From positions 46,357,705 through 46,421,704 of the forward strand of contig CM055315.2 in the NCBI GenBank assembly GCA_029255685.2: 64,000 nucleotides of DNA, given 5' to 3'. Positions within the stretch are counted from its first letter, which is position 1; every line of letters begins with the position of its first letter. Position numbers and translations under genes: made by a program. This DNA comes from Silene conica. Lineage: Eukaryota > Streptophyta > Magnoliopsida > Caryophyllales > Caryophyllaceae. This document shows positions 44,981 to 56,800 of this stretch, one piece after another. The notes beneath the pieces are model-generated. The model was not told the origin of the DNA and searched no databases. It saw only the letters and a list, made by a program, of their open reading frames with translations.

Positions 44981-45825
44981 GCATGATTATCATGCTTGGT
45001 CTATGGGTCTTAGGCGAATGCCCAATATGTACTAGATTATATGATATGAAATGAAATTGTTTTGGTTGTTCTTATGTGATAATCACGTTTATCATTTGAG
45101 TTTTAATTTAATTTAAAACTTGTTATTTTTACTTTGTTAATTCTAAACAGGTTGTATGACAATAAATTGAACCCTATTAAAGTGAAATGGATTAACTTAG
45201 TATTGCCCCTGGTCACTTATATGAGGTGACGTCTCGAAGTGACTGGGTTGTGATGCGATTGATGGTTAGTTCAAATAACATAGAGTCATGAGGGATGACT
45301 AGTCGATCACATAGACAGATTGTAAGGTACACAATTGTCGGGCAGTGACCGCTTATAGAGTTCTTTTCAATTCATTTTGAGCCTGGTCGTGGCGAGAGCT
45401 ACTATATGTATTCTTGTGAGTCGATTCTTAGACTAGAGACCGTTCGCCCAAGGTGGCACAGTTTCAGAGTGACTTTGATTTATGTTCTATGATCTTCCAT
45501 AAAAGGGGTCAAATGGGCATCTTTAGGGTCATAATGGACTGTGTTAGTCGAAGGGAACAATAGGATAGTAATTGTCCAACCCCTTGTCAGGGTTATCTTA
45601 AATCTCAGGGCCACTCGAGGAGTAATTAACTGGAAATGCGTGACCACACTCGTAAGGTATCTATGGCAGATAATTCCGGTCAAGCAGTTACTCTCCAAAT
45701 CGAGGAAACCACTTATGATATGATCACGTGCAAGTAAGACCTGCAAGACACCTTGCATTGAGTGGGAGATGATGTAAAATGACAAGAGAATCGGTGACGC
45801 ACACTTATGAGGACAAGTGGGAGAT

Positions 45826-47053
45826 TGTTGGAGTAAGTGTCCTCCACAATAGAGCGATCACATCAATGGTAAATATTATTGATAAATCTCAAATAAGAAT
45901 ACTCATGAAATGATTCTTCATCATATAGTCAACTGATCAACATTAATCGGTAATGATTGGCTTGCTAGAGTTTGACATTACTGTCGTATGACGGTAGTGA
46001 TCAGTTGATCCCTTTAGATCACACCTATAGGACAACTCTCTTAATAGAAAAGGAAGTGACTGTATAATGATACGAGTCAGTTCGATCCTAGTTTATGAAA
46101 TGTATAAGGAGGATATTTATAATAAGATTATAAATACTGAAGTTTTAGTAAATGTAATATCATTACCAAAAATATAAATGTTTATAAAACAGCATTATTT
46201 GAATAAATTGATTTTGCACTACAAATGTTGTAGTATTATTCGACACGGGAAATTATTAATTGGATGTTAGTAATTACGAATTACTACTAATTTTATGAAT
46301 TAATGTTTAATTCGTTAAACTTGAAATTTCATAAAATAAATAAGTTGTTCATTGTAATTGTTACATGACAAATTTACAAAGATAAAATGTATGTCCATTT
46401 GAGAAGTTGACCGTGTGATAATGTCACACTAGCATACACACAATTATAAGATAATATGTTAGTGTTGGAATCTAATTAATATATTTTATTCTTAAAGTGG
46501 GGAACGTTGTTTATATTGAGGTGCCCATGCATTGGGTACCCTACCCTAACCCGACCACCCCCCTTGAGAAGACAAAAAGAGAATTTTTGCATTTCTCAAG
46601 TCACTCATTCATTTTGCACATGTTGATTAGGGTTTTTGTTGAGTGAGAAACTTGTTCTCCTTCTCTCCCAAAACCGTGAACTCCCTTCTTAAACTAGAAA
46701 ATTCAAATCAATATTATTTACTAAGTATAGTAGTAATATTAGATAGTTATAGCTAGGTTACTTGTGATTGATTTCTAGCAAAAATAATCACTAGTATTAA
46801 GAGAGTATGTCTTGGTACATCTCTATTGGGGGTCTTCTAATTTGGAGGCTCATTGGAGGATCAAACCATCTTAATAAGCTTAAGAATTAGTAAAGAAGGA
46901 GTCTTTACTAGTGCCCTAAATACCGAAATCCTCAATGTAAGACTGAGAAAGTTTCTTCTTTTATCTCGTTTATATTAGTTATGCATGCATAAGATTCACA
47001 TAACTATATGATAATATAATTAGTATGACTAAAATGAGGTTATGAACCTAACA
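45826..47053 (+). repeat. copia 3' LTR
   Basis: Starts TGTTGGAGTAAGTGTCC after the purine tract and ends ATGAACCTAACA, giving the terminal inverted repeat TGTT/AACA. ATGAC follows and would be the target duplication; its left partner is not available. Confidence 0.85.
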
Positions 47054-47852
47054 ATGACTACTCACCACCTATGGATACTGCTTGTAGATGGAAATGTATT
47101 TGTAAGATCAAAAACACTATGAAAGATGGATATACTGATGGTGTATGGACTGACACTGATAAACCTTATTCTGTCAAGGAGGGTTACTACTGGCTCTCGA
47201 CCAATCCCCCAGAGGTGGATTAAGCTTGCTTAGCTTGGAACAAATGGAATTATCCTAAACATGCTATGATCACTTGGTTAATTATGCAACAAGGGCTAAA
47301 TCTTAAGACAAAACATATCAAGTTTGGTGGGTGTGACAATGACAGATGTAGTATCTGTGACAGTGAATCTGAACTCTACAACACCTATTCTATGACTGTC
47401 CATATAGCAAACAGATACTAACTGCTCTTGAACATTGGTGTGGCTTTCGTATTCAAGTTGCTCTTCAAGGAACTAATGACGGGACTTCCCTGAAAGTGAA
47501 GGTTCATTTCCTGCTTTGGTCAGCATATTTGGCTCATATTTGGTACCAAAGGAACTCTGTCAGAATGACTGAAACTCTGGTCATTCCTGCCAGAATTGTT
47601 ACTGTGATAAAAACTGAAGTACAATGCAGAATCAGAACCAAACTCAAAATGCAGAAAACGGGGGAGCAGATCACCTTAACATCTCATGATCAGTATTGGA
47701 CTCGAAGATGGGGCATTTGATTAGCGTAGCCTGTGTCTTTATTGTTTTTCTGTGGCTAGAATCTGTTCTATTCACGTAGTTGGCTATATGATATTCTTGT
47801 AACATTCTTTCTCTTTTGGAAATATACATATACTCACATTACACCAAAAAAA
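47054..47852 (+). mobile_element. LINE 3' fragment
   Basis: Encodes zf-RVT-type sequence: SVKEGYYWLS, WNKWNYPKHAMITWL, FGGCDNDRCSICDSESEL and, in another frame, LAHIWYQRNSVRMTETL. A 3' UTR with 'atatactcacattacacc' and a short A run follows. A TAG and at least one frame change disable it. Its 5' part is cut off by the copia LTR. Confidence 0.83.
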
Positions 47853-49844
47853 TAACTTTTGAGCTTAAGCATATGCATCGTCATATCTGTATATTCATAA
47901 CTAGCTTAATTCAATTATCTGACCATGATTGTAGATCATCATCCACCGTCTTTTACTTTTTACATATTCTAAAGTCAATTAATTTTTTGTACATGTATGT
48001 GTTGTTTAAATTGATATTTAGCTCATCTTTTATTATCAGTCTTATATTATCAAGTATTGGTTAAATATTGATTATTTTTACACGTATGGTATTTTATGTA
48101 ACAAATGATACTTTTTACGTAAAACCATTATTGTAGCAACTCTTAATATATCATAAAATATAAAAACTTTAATAATATTGAACATTTGATATATCTTGTG
48201 ATTGTCGATACTTTTACGTGAAATAAAATTTTAGATATAAATCTAATTTGAAAATGAACAATTTAGTATTAAACTTTCGTAATAGAAATTAGTTACTAAA
48301 TTATCATAAAAGTCACTGTTAACCCATTTGATTATCCACATACCATAATAATTATTATTAAGACTTATTGGAATTAAAAAAAATATACAATAAACTTCAT
48401 ATAATATCGTCTTAGATATGAAATGATAAAAATAATATAATAGCTATAAGATCGCTTAGTAACAAACGTATCAAAATATTTCAACATATCTTATGTAGAA
48501 GATGAGAAATAGTAATGTCTGAAACACGACCAAAGCTAAAGTACAATCTTATCTATATCAATACAAAAACATTTAATAATGATTTTTGGTGAATCCGCGT
48601 TATTAATCCAACATTTATTTATTTTTTAATTCAAGTATGGCAGGACTCACATTGTTGTTTACTGAATTAATTATCGAATAATTGCATGTGTTTCATTAGT
48701 TGTGTAAATATTACGTTCTAATTCTGATTTATTTTGTAAACAATAATAAACCATGTGCTCTACTTATTTACATGTAAATATTATAAAGACGATATTGCTA
48801 ATAAAAGTAATTATGTTTATTTTAAAGACGATATTGCTAATAAAAATAATTTCATGTATATGTTATAATAAACATAATTTCAGTCATAGAGTTATCATTT
48901 AATTAATCTTCTTACAGCATAGTACATGTAACTATTTAATGTTATTAAATGTTCACCGGTTTCTAAAAGACTATTTTTCACTAAAATAAGGGAGACATAA
49001 ATAAAAAATAGAAATTAAATAACTATCTCTCTTCATCATATGAGAGATCTCTCAATAATCCTATTAACAAACCGTCTCTCTATAGTTTTCTGTCATATTA
49101 AAAACGTCAAAAACAATTAATAGTCACAAGTTACAAATTAGTATCATTTACTTATGTTTTAATTGGCTAAGTAGAACTTAGAAAACATTGAAAATATATA
49201 ACTTTTGCGAATGAGGGCACAAATTTAGACTTTTAATTTTTTGATAAAGTCCTACAATTTAGGAGTTATCTTAGAAAACAATAGTTTATTCAATAGAAAT
49301 GATGAATGAGTAGTTTGGAGGGAAAAAATGTGGTGGTGGTTGTTATTTTATTATTTTATATAGATGGTCGTTTTTTGGTAGTTAGAGGGTCGATCAATAA
49401 TAATTTGGGTTAACTAAGATATTTAGAAACTTATATTTAAGCCATGAATAGAATTTTCAGATCTATACATATTTTTATTAACTATTATCACTTTTAAGTT
49501 TAAAACAGGTCAAATTATTGGGCAAATAAGACAAATAGTTTAATTTTTTTTATGTATAATGTTATTATTTTGTCTTGCCCTTCCTAATGCTTTATTTTAC
49601 CAACATCTAAGTTAATCGTATAAATTTTTATACATTTTGCATTGGTACAATTGTAATGCTAAAATCATACGTTTCTTTTAATTATATTCACCTTCTTATT
49701 GTTTTTTCAATTAATAAAATTAAACTCGGGCTTTTTTTTGATGATGTGGACGGGTTACCGCTCACTAGAAAACATGTGGCCAAGTCGAACTTAGGACCTT
49801 GCAGTCCTTTCTTTGAATCATTGAGGGAATTCAGATCTCCATTC
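47853..49844. other. AT-rich intergenic DNA
   Basis: About 2 kb with no convincing gene, RNA or element. A short near-repeat 'aaagacgatattgctaataaaa' occurs twice near 48783-48845. Confidence 0.6.
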
Positions 49845-49867
49845 TAAGGCCCTGTTCTTTTGGACTG

Positions 49868-50145
49868 AAACTTAACTGAACTGAACTGAACTGAACTTAT
49901 AGGATCTGAACTGAACTGAACTGAACTTATAGGAACTGAACTGAACTTATAGGAACTGAACTTAACCGAACTTATAGGAACTGAACTGAACTGAACTTAT
50001 AGGAACTAAACTGAACTTATAGGAACTGAACTGAACTGAACTGAACTTATAGGAACTGAACTGAACTTATAGGAACTGAACTGAACTGAACTTATAGGAT
50101 CTGAACTGAACTTAACTTATAAGATCTGAACTAAACTTATAAAAT
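49868..50145 (+). repeat. GAACT/TATAGGA array, left
   Basis: Runs of CTGAA-type pentamers broken at irregular intervals by TTATAGGA or TTATAGGATC. Confidence 0.88.
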
Positions 50146-50180
50146 CCGAACTTAATTAACTTTATTTTAATTTAAGTTAA

Positions 50181-50181
50181 C

Positions 50182-50218
<37 letters not shown>

Positions 50219-50275
50219 GTTATTATTGTTATTATTGTTGTTGTTGTTGTTGTTGTTGTTATTATTATTATTATA
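50181..50275 (+). repeat. ATT/GTT trinucleotide microsatellite
   Basis: Runs of ATT changing to GTT and back, inside the MITE. Confidence 0.88.
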
Positions 50276-50312
50276 ACAACCGGGAGATTATTATAGATTA
50301 GAAAAACAAAGT

Positions 50313-50500
50313 TTACAAGAAATTAGTGGGCACCCGAGAAACAAGTTGGGCACCCACTCCCTTAGCAATAGCAAAGCTAAGTCTAGAAAAAATATAAGCG
50401 GCAGCACGAGCCCCGACATCCTGAGATACAGAGAATTTCTGAATCCGCTTGAGCAAAGTAACGGCCCCCACATCTAGCTCTCCCAAAGACGAGATGGCAT
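50313..50500 (-). pseudogene. Coding-like fragment inside the MITE
   Basis: The minus strand reads ISSLGELDVGAVTLLKRIQ, then ARAAAYIFSRLSFAIAKGVG and VSRVPTNFL before a stop. The composition looks like real protein rather than translated repeat, and (ATT)n tracts bound it on both sides. I do not recognise the family. It may be a captured gene or transposon fragment. Confidence 0.35.
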
Positions 50501-50944
50501 TATTATTATTATTATTATTATTATTATCTAATAGATGGCATTGATAAAAAATTAGTCTAAAACACAAGGTAGTTTAAAATATTTTCAACTTTATATATAA
50601 TGGCTTGTTAATAGCTCATACATTATACTACAATTACATTACGATAAAAATAATTCACTATTACAATTTTCTCTAACCATTTATTTTCTCTAACAATGGT
50701 GATGAAGAAACTGATTAATGGGAGAGTGACAATTGGTGAGGGTGAGGGCGTCGTATGATGAGTTGTTGTTTTTTTGGCATTGATGAGGATGATAGTTTGT
50801 CATTAACTAGAGAGTAAAAGACGGGTAAATTATTAATGAATTGTTTTTTTTATAGATGACGTGTATCGAATAACTAAAGCGAAATATTTGTATCGGTTGT
50901 TAAAAATAATATTACGTATATAATTTTTCTTAATTGAGTTTATA

Positions 50945-51180
50945 TGAACTGAACTTATAGGAACTGAACTGAACTGAACTTATAGGAACTGAACTGAACT
51001 GAACTGAACTGAACTTATAGGAACTGAACTGAACTGAACTGAACTTATAGGAACTGAACTGAACTTATAGGAACTGAACTGAACTGAACTTATAGGATCT
51101 GAACTGAACTGAACTTATAGGATCTGAACTGAACTTATAGGAACTGAACTGAACTGAACCGAACTGAACTTATAGGATCT
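50945..51180 (+). repeat. GAACT/TATAGGA array, right
   Basis: The same pentamer array in the same orientation as the left one, ending near the right inverted repeat. Confidence 0.88.
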
Positions 51181-51229
51181 GAAGTGAACTTAAGTTAAGT
51201 GACTTGAAGTCCAAAAGAACGGGGCCTAA

Positions 51230-51538
51230 CAAGAGCACCGAGTTAATTCGTACATTTTTTGCGGAAGAAAAACTACTACTCCTAATTCCTAATATCAAAA
51301 CAAATATCCAAATGAACCAAAGGACCCTAAGTTAAAATCATTGGTATCTAACCTTGATAACCTAAGAGTATGTTGTAAAGTTAAACTCTGTATATGTGGA
51401 AACCCAATCCAGTCTAATAGAATCCATGTCTATATCTAAATCTAAATATATAGTAATATAAATATATAATTAGAATGGTGGAGATATTATTTATCAGAGA
51501 AAGATTGGCGTTGGCGTTGGCGTGTTGATGTGTGTAAA
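51230..51538 (+). promoter_or_regulatory. Presumed promoter and 5' leader of the EI24-like gene
   Basis: AT-rich, with several TATA-like stretches at about 51445-51475. The sequence TTGGCG is repeated three times at 51505-51522, shortly before the start codon. The MITE ends only about 310 bp upstream of the ATG, so it may lie within the promoter. No transcription start can be read from sequence. Confidence 0.35.
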
Positions 51539-53747
51539 ATGGCGAGTAATAATGGAGTAGGAGTCGAAAAATTGATAAAGGCATCATCTTTATGGTTTTA
51601 TGGTTTCAAGCAAGCATGTTCTCTCCACAAGCCCCTCATCTTGTGTTACAGGTTCTATTCATTTTTAGTTACCCTATTTTATTTCTATCCTTCATGCTTA
51701 AGACGGAGAATTTGTGTTCATTCATATACTCAATACTACTGTTCAATGGATTTTACAGGTCCAGGGACCTCTTCATTCGAACTGCTCAATGCTTCGTATT
51801 CAACGGTTTTATTTTTCTCGGCAGGTAACAAACCACCACCCCCCTTCTTTTCTGCCTTTCTACTGCTTAATGTCTAGAACTTTGGGACGATTATTCTGGC
51901 AGTGATCGCCAATGATTGCGCTGTGTTACACGCCGTGTCAGGACCATTATCGTCTTCTGTTTTTAGTAGGGTTATATTCTTGCCAGGAATCGTCTGTTTC
52001 CGTCAACTATTGCTCAATTATTGGCTGTCTCAGGGATTATCTTTCTCTGTCATTTACTTATAGTGAAGAATATTTCAATCTCTATTGCAGTGTATCTATA
52101 ATGAAATCGTTTCTCATTCCGATGTTGCAATCAATATTGCCAGATGAGTGTCCACATATCATAGTTCAACAAGTATGGCAATGTGGTGCAATTCGTCAAC
52201 TCTACTCAACAGAGCGTACTTTTCTTGAAAATCTAATCTATGTGAGTGCTTGTTTCTTGAGAATTTCTGATGAAAATTGTTGCAATATGTTCGACTATTT
52301 GTCGGTTTATTGACATGGCTAATGGAGTTACTCTTTGATTAAATGTATGCATTGGCTTAAGTTTCACGCCTTGTTTGAATGCCAGAAATGGAGGGAAAGT
52401 TAGGGTGGGGGGAAGGGAAAGGGAGGGTAGGGAGAGGTGGAATGATGTAGAGTTTTCCCTCCAAATCTTTCCTATGTTTGAGGGGAAACATTTTGCCTTA
52501 GAGGAGGGAAATGGGGGGATCCAATATTCCTCCCCTCCAAATCTCTCCACCCCATTTTGCTATCAAACAATGGAAATTTTCTCCTTCCAAATCCCTCCCC
52601 TCCCTTTTCTTCCAAATCCTTGTATCCAAACAAGGTCTTAAGGTATGTTTGGATAGCAAAAGTGGAGGGAAAGGCAGGGGAGGGGAAAGTGGGAAGAGAG
52701 AGGGAGGTAAGGGAAGGGGAGGGGCGGGCAAATGGGTGTGGGTGTTTGGATCCAATTTCCTTCCAAATACTGCCTATTTTAGAAAGATTTTGATTCACAT
52801 TGGAGGAGGGAAAATGGATCCCTCCAAAGCTCTCCCCCTCTATTTCCCTCCACCCTTATTTGCTATCCAAACAAAGGATTTTAAATCCCTTACTCTCTTT
52901 TCCTTCCATTTGCTTCCAAATCCATCAATCCAAAACACCTTACTTTCACAAGAAGCTATACCACAGAACCAGGACAGCATGACATTTTTGCTCAAATATA
53001 CATTTTTTTGCCTGGAAATTGACAGTTAATGGAGGCAGTTGAATATATAAACCATAAAAACACAACATTAACTCTTTGCCATTCCTAACCTAGAAAACTA
53101 TTGTTAGTAGATTTTTAGGTAAGAGAGAGTGTAAGGGGAGACTACAACCAAGTGTGCATTTTTGTCCCACTTATTATAGTTAGACACATCTTCTACTCTA
53201 AATTATTATGCTATTCTTATTTTATTTTGTGTATGTGCCTGTCTTCTACACTATTTTGCTTATTTGAAGTTACTGAGTTTGATATTTCCACCCCATTGTT
53301 TCAGTTATGCTGGTTCTTTCCGGTCTACGTATTCAGCTTTGTTCTCAGTACTATATGGTGAGTTTTAATTTGATCATTTTAGCCATCTGAGTACTGTAGC
53401 GTGCATTCTAGATTTAGGCCGGGGACATTTTGAAATATATACTATTGTTGATAATGTGAAACAAAGTCAATTAATTTAATGTGCATATTTCTGTCTTATT
53501 AAGATGAGGTAAAGATGATAAAATGTTTTTGTATTCTTTAATTTTCTGTTTGCAATTATTTTCGCTATGATGAGTGACATATATGTCTTCCATGGTTCGG
53601 AATTATAGAAATCTACTGATGTGCTTTGGACGATATTTAGATGTAATGACTCCTCATCCATCGCCTCTCTCGCCCTCGTCCTCTCCCTCTCCCCCGTTTG
53701 CTAAGTGTTGTGGGGTGGTTCTGTTAGCCCATACCATCTGCTTATAT

Positions 53748-53800
<53 letters not shown>

Positions 53801-56800
53801 AGTGTTGTTGGCTGGGTCCGTGAGTCCTCCCTCCCTCTTTCTCTCCACTTTTCCTAAGTGTGGCTGGGTGGGTCCGTGAGTCCATAATTCCATACCATCT
53901 ATTTATATAGTTAGTCCTTTACAGGATTAATAGATTTTTTTTATATCATTTAGCGGAATGCATGTTACACTTCCTATCTATTATTATGGTTTAGTCTAGG
54001 GATGACGGAAGTGCTGGACAGGAATAGATGTAAACGTTTTGTGAAAGATAAAAGCCCAATAACTGTAGAGTGATTTACTGGTTTTAATACTCTCAGAAAA
54101 TTAACAGTTTCTTTTTACCTTATTGGTATAAGGTTGCTTAACGTTATATGTTTATTGTAGGTACAATGATATAGCTCGACATGGGTTCGTTGCTATGGGG
54201 AAGCACAACGCTTCAGCACCGAAAGACACAGGTGGAAAGGACGAGTCAACTTCTGCTTCAGATACGCATGGTGGCTTTGGAAGGTAAAACTTATGTTTTA
54301 TTTACATATTACAACTGCTTTTTTTAAAACAAAAATATACTCCCTCCTACTCACAATTTTCTTCCTTATTTCCTTAAACGGATTATTCAGGTTAAAAGTG
54401 CACATTTTATGACTACATCAGTGGGGTTATATGAGGGTAGTTAGGTAATTTTGTTGATTTTCTTAATTTACTCCCTGAAACACAAAGGGAAGAAAAAGAA
54501 GAACAGGAGGGAGTATGATCTATTGAATTGGTTCGACGATATATATTCAGTTAGGAAGATCTTACATTCGCAATATTAAGTCAGGGATAATTTGTTGGAC
54601 CGGTCAAAAGTCAAAACATGACTCCTCAAAAACCTCTGTTTTTTTCCAAGTCAGATTAGAATTTGTTGACCTAGAAACGGTTGGGAGTTAAACCCTACTC
54701 TGATGACCGTAAATTCTAATTAAGTTATGCAATTTGTGTACCATAGAAGGAAAAATTGCAAATGATATTGGAGAAAATCTTTTTTTTTTTGTACGAAGTA
54801 TCAGACTATTGGTAATTTTTTTTCTTTTTGTTTTGTTTGGTCGTATAGTTATGAAATTCCTATAGATTGATTGGAGGTTCTACCTATCCTATGACAAGGG
54901 AAGAGATTCAATTGTCGTGTAACAAGTTTTATTCATAATTTGAATGGGGTAAATGTCGTGTATGTTGCCTTCTATGTTGCACCTATCAACGTTAAGATGT
55001 GGAAAGCTAGAAGTTTCATCTATGGTCGTTTGTGTATGTTAGACTTCAAATATCCCTTTGTTTGATGCAATATTAGGAGGGAAGGCGGAGGGGAGGGAGA
55101 ATGGAGTAAGTTCTCTTCAAATTCTTTCGTATGTTAAATGATTTTAATTTTCCATGTACGACGGGAAGTAGATCCTTCCATTTCCCTTCCCTTCTACCAA
55201 TTTCCCATCTAAACAATGGAAATTGTGGCTTATTGGTTGGGAGGATTCAAGTATGACAAACTGAATGGATTGTAAATGCCAAGGAAGACAAAAAAAAACC
55301 TTCATGAAGGTGACGGAAGGTAATAGATTACTTGGAATTGGATAAATGACATCGGAAAGGATTGAGTGGAGGGTGAAAATTTACGTAAAAAGAATTAAGC
55401 TAATCGATTGAATTACGGTGAAATGAAGTTGTTGTAGTAGGGCTGAGAAAGACCTCCATAAAACTTGATAAGGGTTGTTGCGAGTTCATACAAATCTACT
55501 TGGTAGGGAAATACACTCGTCTTGATTAAACATTGATTTTGATCGGGAAAATATTCCTGGGCTTGTTGCTCCTGAAATAGTCCCGTCGAGTTAGTTGACC
55601 CGGCGATGATTGATACTAATACTCAAAAGTCAAAACTATGATTCCAATACAGTGTTCTCTTGCTTATATTTGGGAACATCGTGGTTTGCGGTCATCATGT
55701 AATGAGAATTGGTAAATCCTGTGGGAGCTATATGTTCCACTGCTGTTTGTTTTTTGGCCATGGTTGATTAACAGTTGTGGCTTGGCTCTTTTCGGTACTT
55801 TGTAATTTTTATATACTTAAAGTGTATGTGGTTAATGCCAATAAATATCTGGTCTACTCCATGCAGTGCACCTAAACCTTGGGAAATAGACTATTAACTC
55901 AATAAAGGGTAGACAGTATCTTTCATCAGACTTAAAAGTGATCCATTCAGTTAGAATCACTAAATTTGTATATGAAACAGTAACTAAAGCGGTGGAAAGT
56001 AGGCAGGGTAAAAATGGCAATTGGCCATATGGTAAGGCAGGTGGATGGATGAATATAGCGAACCCACTTGCTACTATAAGGGTGTTTTGGTCTTTTCCTT
56101 ATAAATTTCTGTATACGATAGGAAATGTAGGGCATTGTTTATAATTGACCCATAAAGAAAATGTAGTGAATTCCATTGAATGGTTGGACTACTCTTGAAT
56201 TATTTTCTTTATAAGTTTCTTAAGGTTTTCGGCTTTGGTGACTTAAAGTATGCTGGAAATGGTCACTACCTCTTTAGATGAAATTTAGCTATGTAACTTA
56301 GGTCACAAAAGCGAAATTTTTTGAAACCTCATGGTACCAAAGTGGGAGATTGCTCAATTATCAGGTCACCAAAGTCACATTAGTCAACCCAAATGTAACT
56401 AAGTGGAAATTTTCCTTTATTTAATAGTCTCAGTGCCGATAAGAAAGCTACTTTGATGTTAGGTAGCGGTATCAGTGTTTTCTGACAGCAAAATCCTTTT
56501 TTATTGATATTTACCCCCAGGGTCATGATTGGAATAGGGGAGCAAAGTTACTCACTCCTCCTTCTGAGCTTCTTTCTCCTGGAGGTGAGATTATTACCGT
56601 GACTTACTGACATATCTCACTTCTCTTTGTTTTTCTGCTGCTTTCGTGTATTTTTTTTTGGCTTAGAAGAAGTTATCTCTATCTAAGCAGATGCCGGCCT
56701 CTTCTTAAAACAAGTTTTTCAGTTGAGTTAATTTTGCACTGATTGCTGTTCTTAAAACATTTCAGGCTTGTGCTGCGGGTTTCATACCCTACATTGGGCA

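Larger units (their letters stand above)
44450..47053 (+). mobile_element. Ty1/copia remnant: RNase H, 3' region and 3' LTR
   Basis: The 3' end of a copia element: RNase H coding sequence, about 0.85 kb of untranslated DNA, a purine tract (GGACAAGTGGGAGAT) and an LTR of 1228 bp. The 5' LTR, gag, protease, integrase and RT are absent; the left break coincides with a LINE poly-A tail. The bases after the LTR lead into LINE sequence, so the copia probably inserted into that LINE. Confidence 0.85.
49848..51226. mobile_element. Long Harbinger-like MITE carrying CTGAA arrays
   Basis: The ends GGCCCTGTTCTTTTGGACT and AGTCCAAAAGAACGGGGCC are terminal inverted repeats, flanked by TAA at 49845-49847 and 51227-51229. 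A 3-bp TAA/TTA target suggests the PIF/Harbinger superfamily. Just inside each end are arrays of GAACT units punctuated by TATAGGA, in the same orientation on both sides. The centre holds an ATT/GTT microsatellite and a short coding-like fragment. No transposase is present. Confidence 0.8.

Noticed and set aside
51528-51538. Earlier start codon for the EI24-like gene
   Set aside because: The ATG at 51528 is out of frame with the gene and the in-frame codon at 51530 is GTG. The ATG at 51539 gives the family-like N-terminus.
52233-52798. Several overlapping 80-170-codon frames in intron 3, and similar ones at 59.5-60.0 kb
   Set aside because: They lie in purine/pyrimidine-rich MITE sequence where stop codons are rare by composition; no domain is visible.
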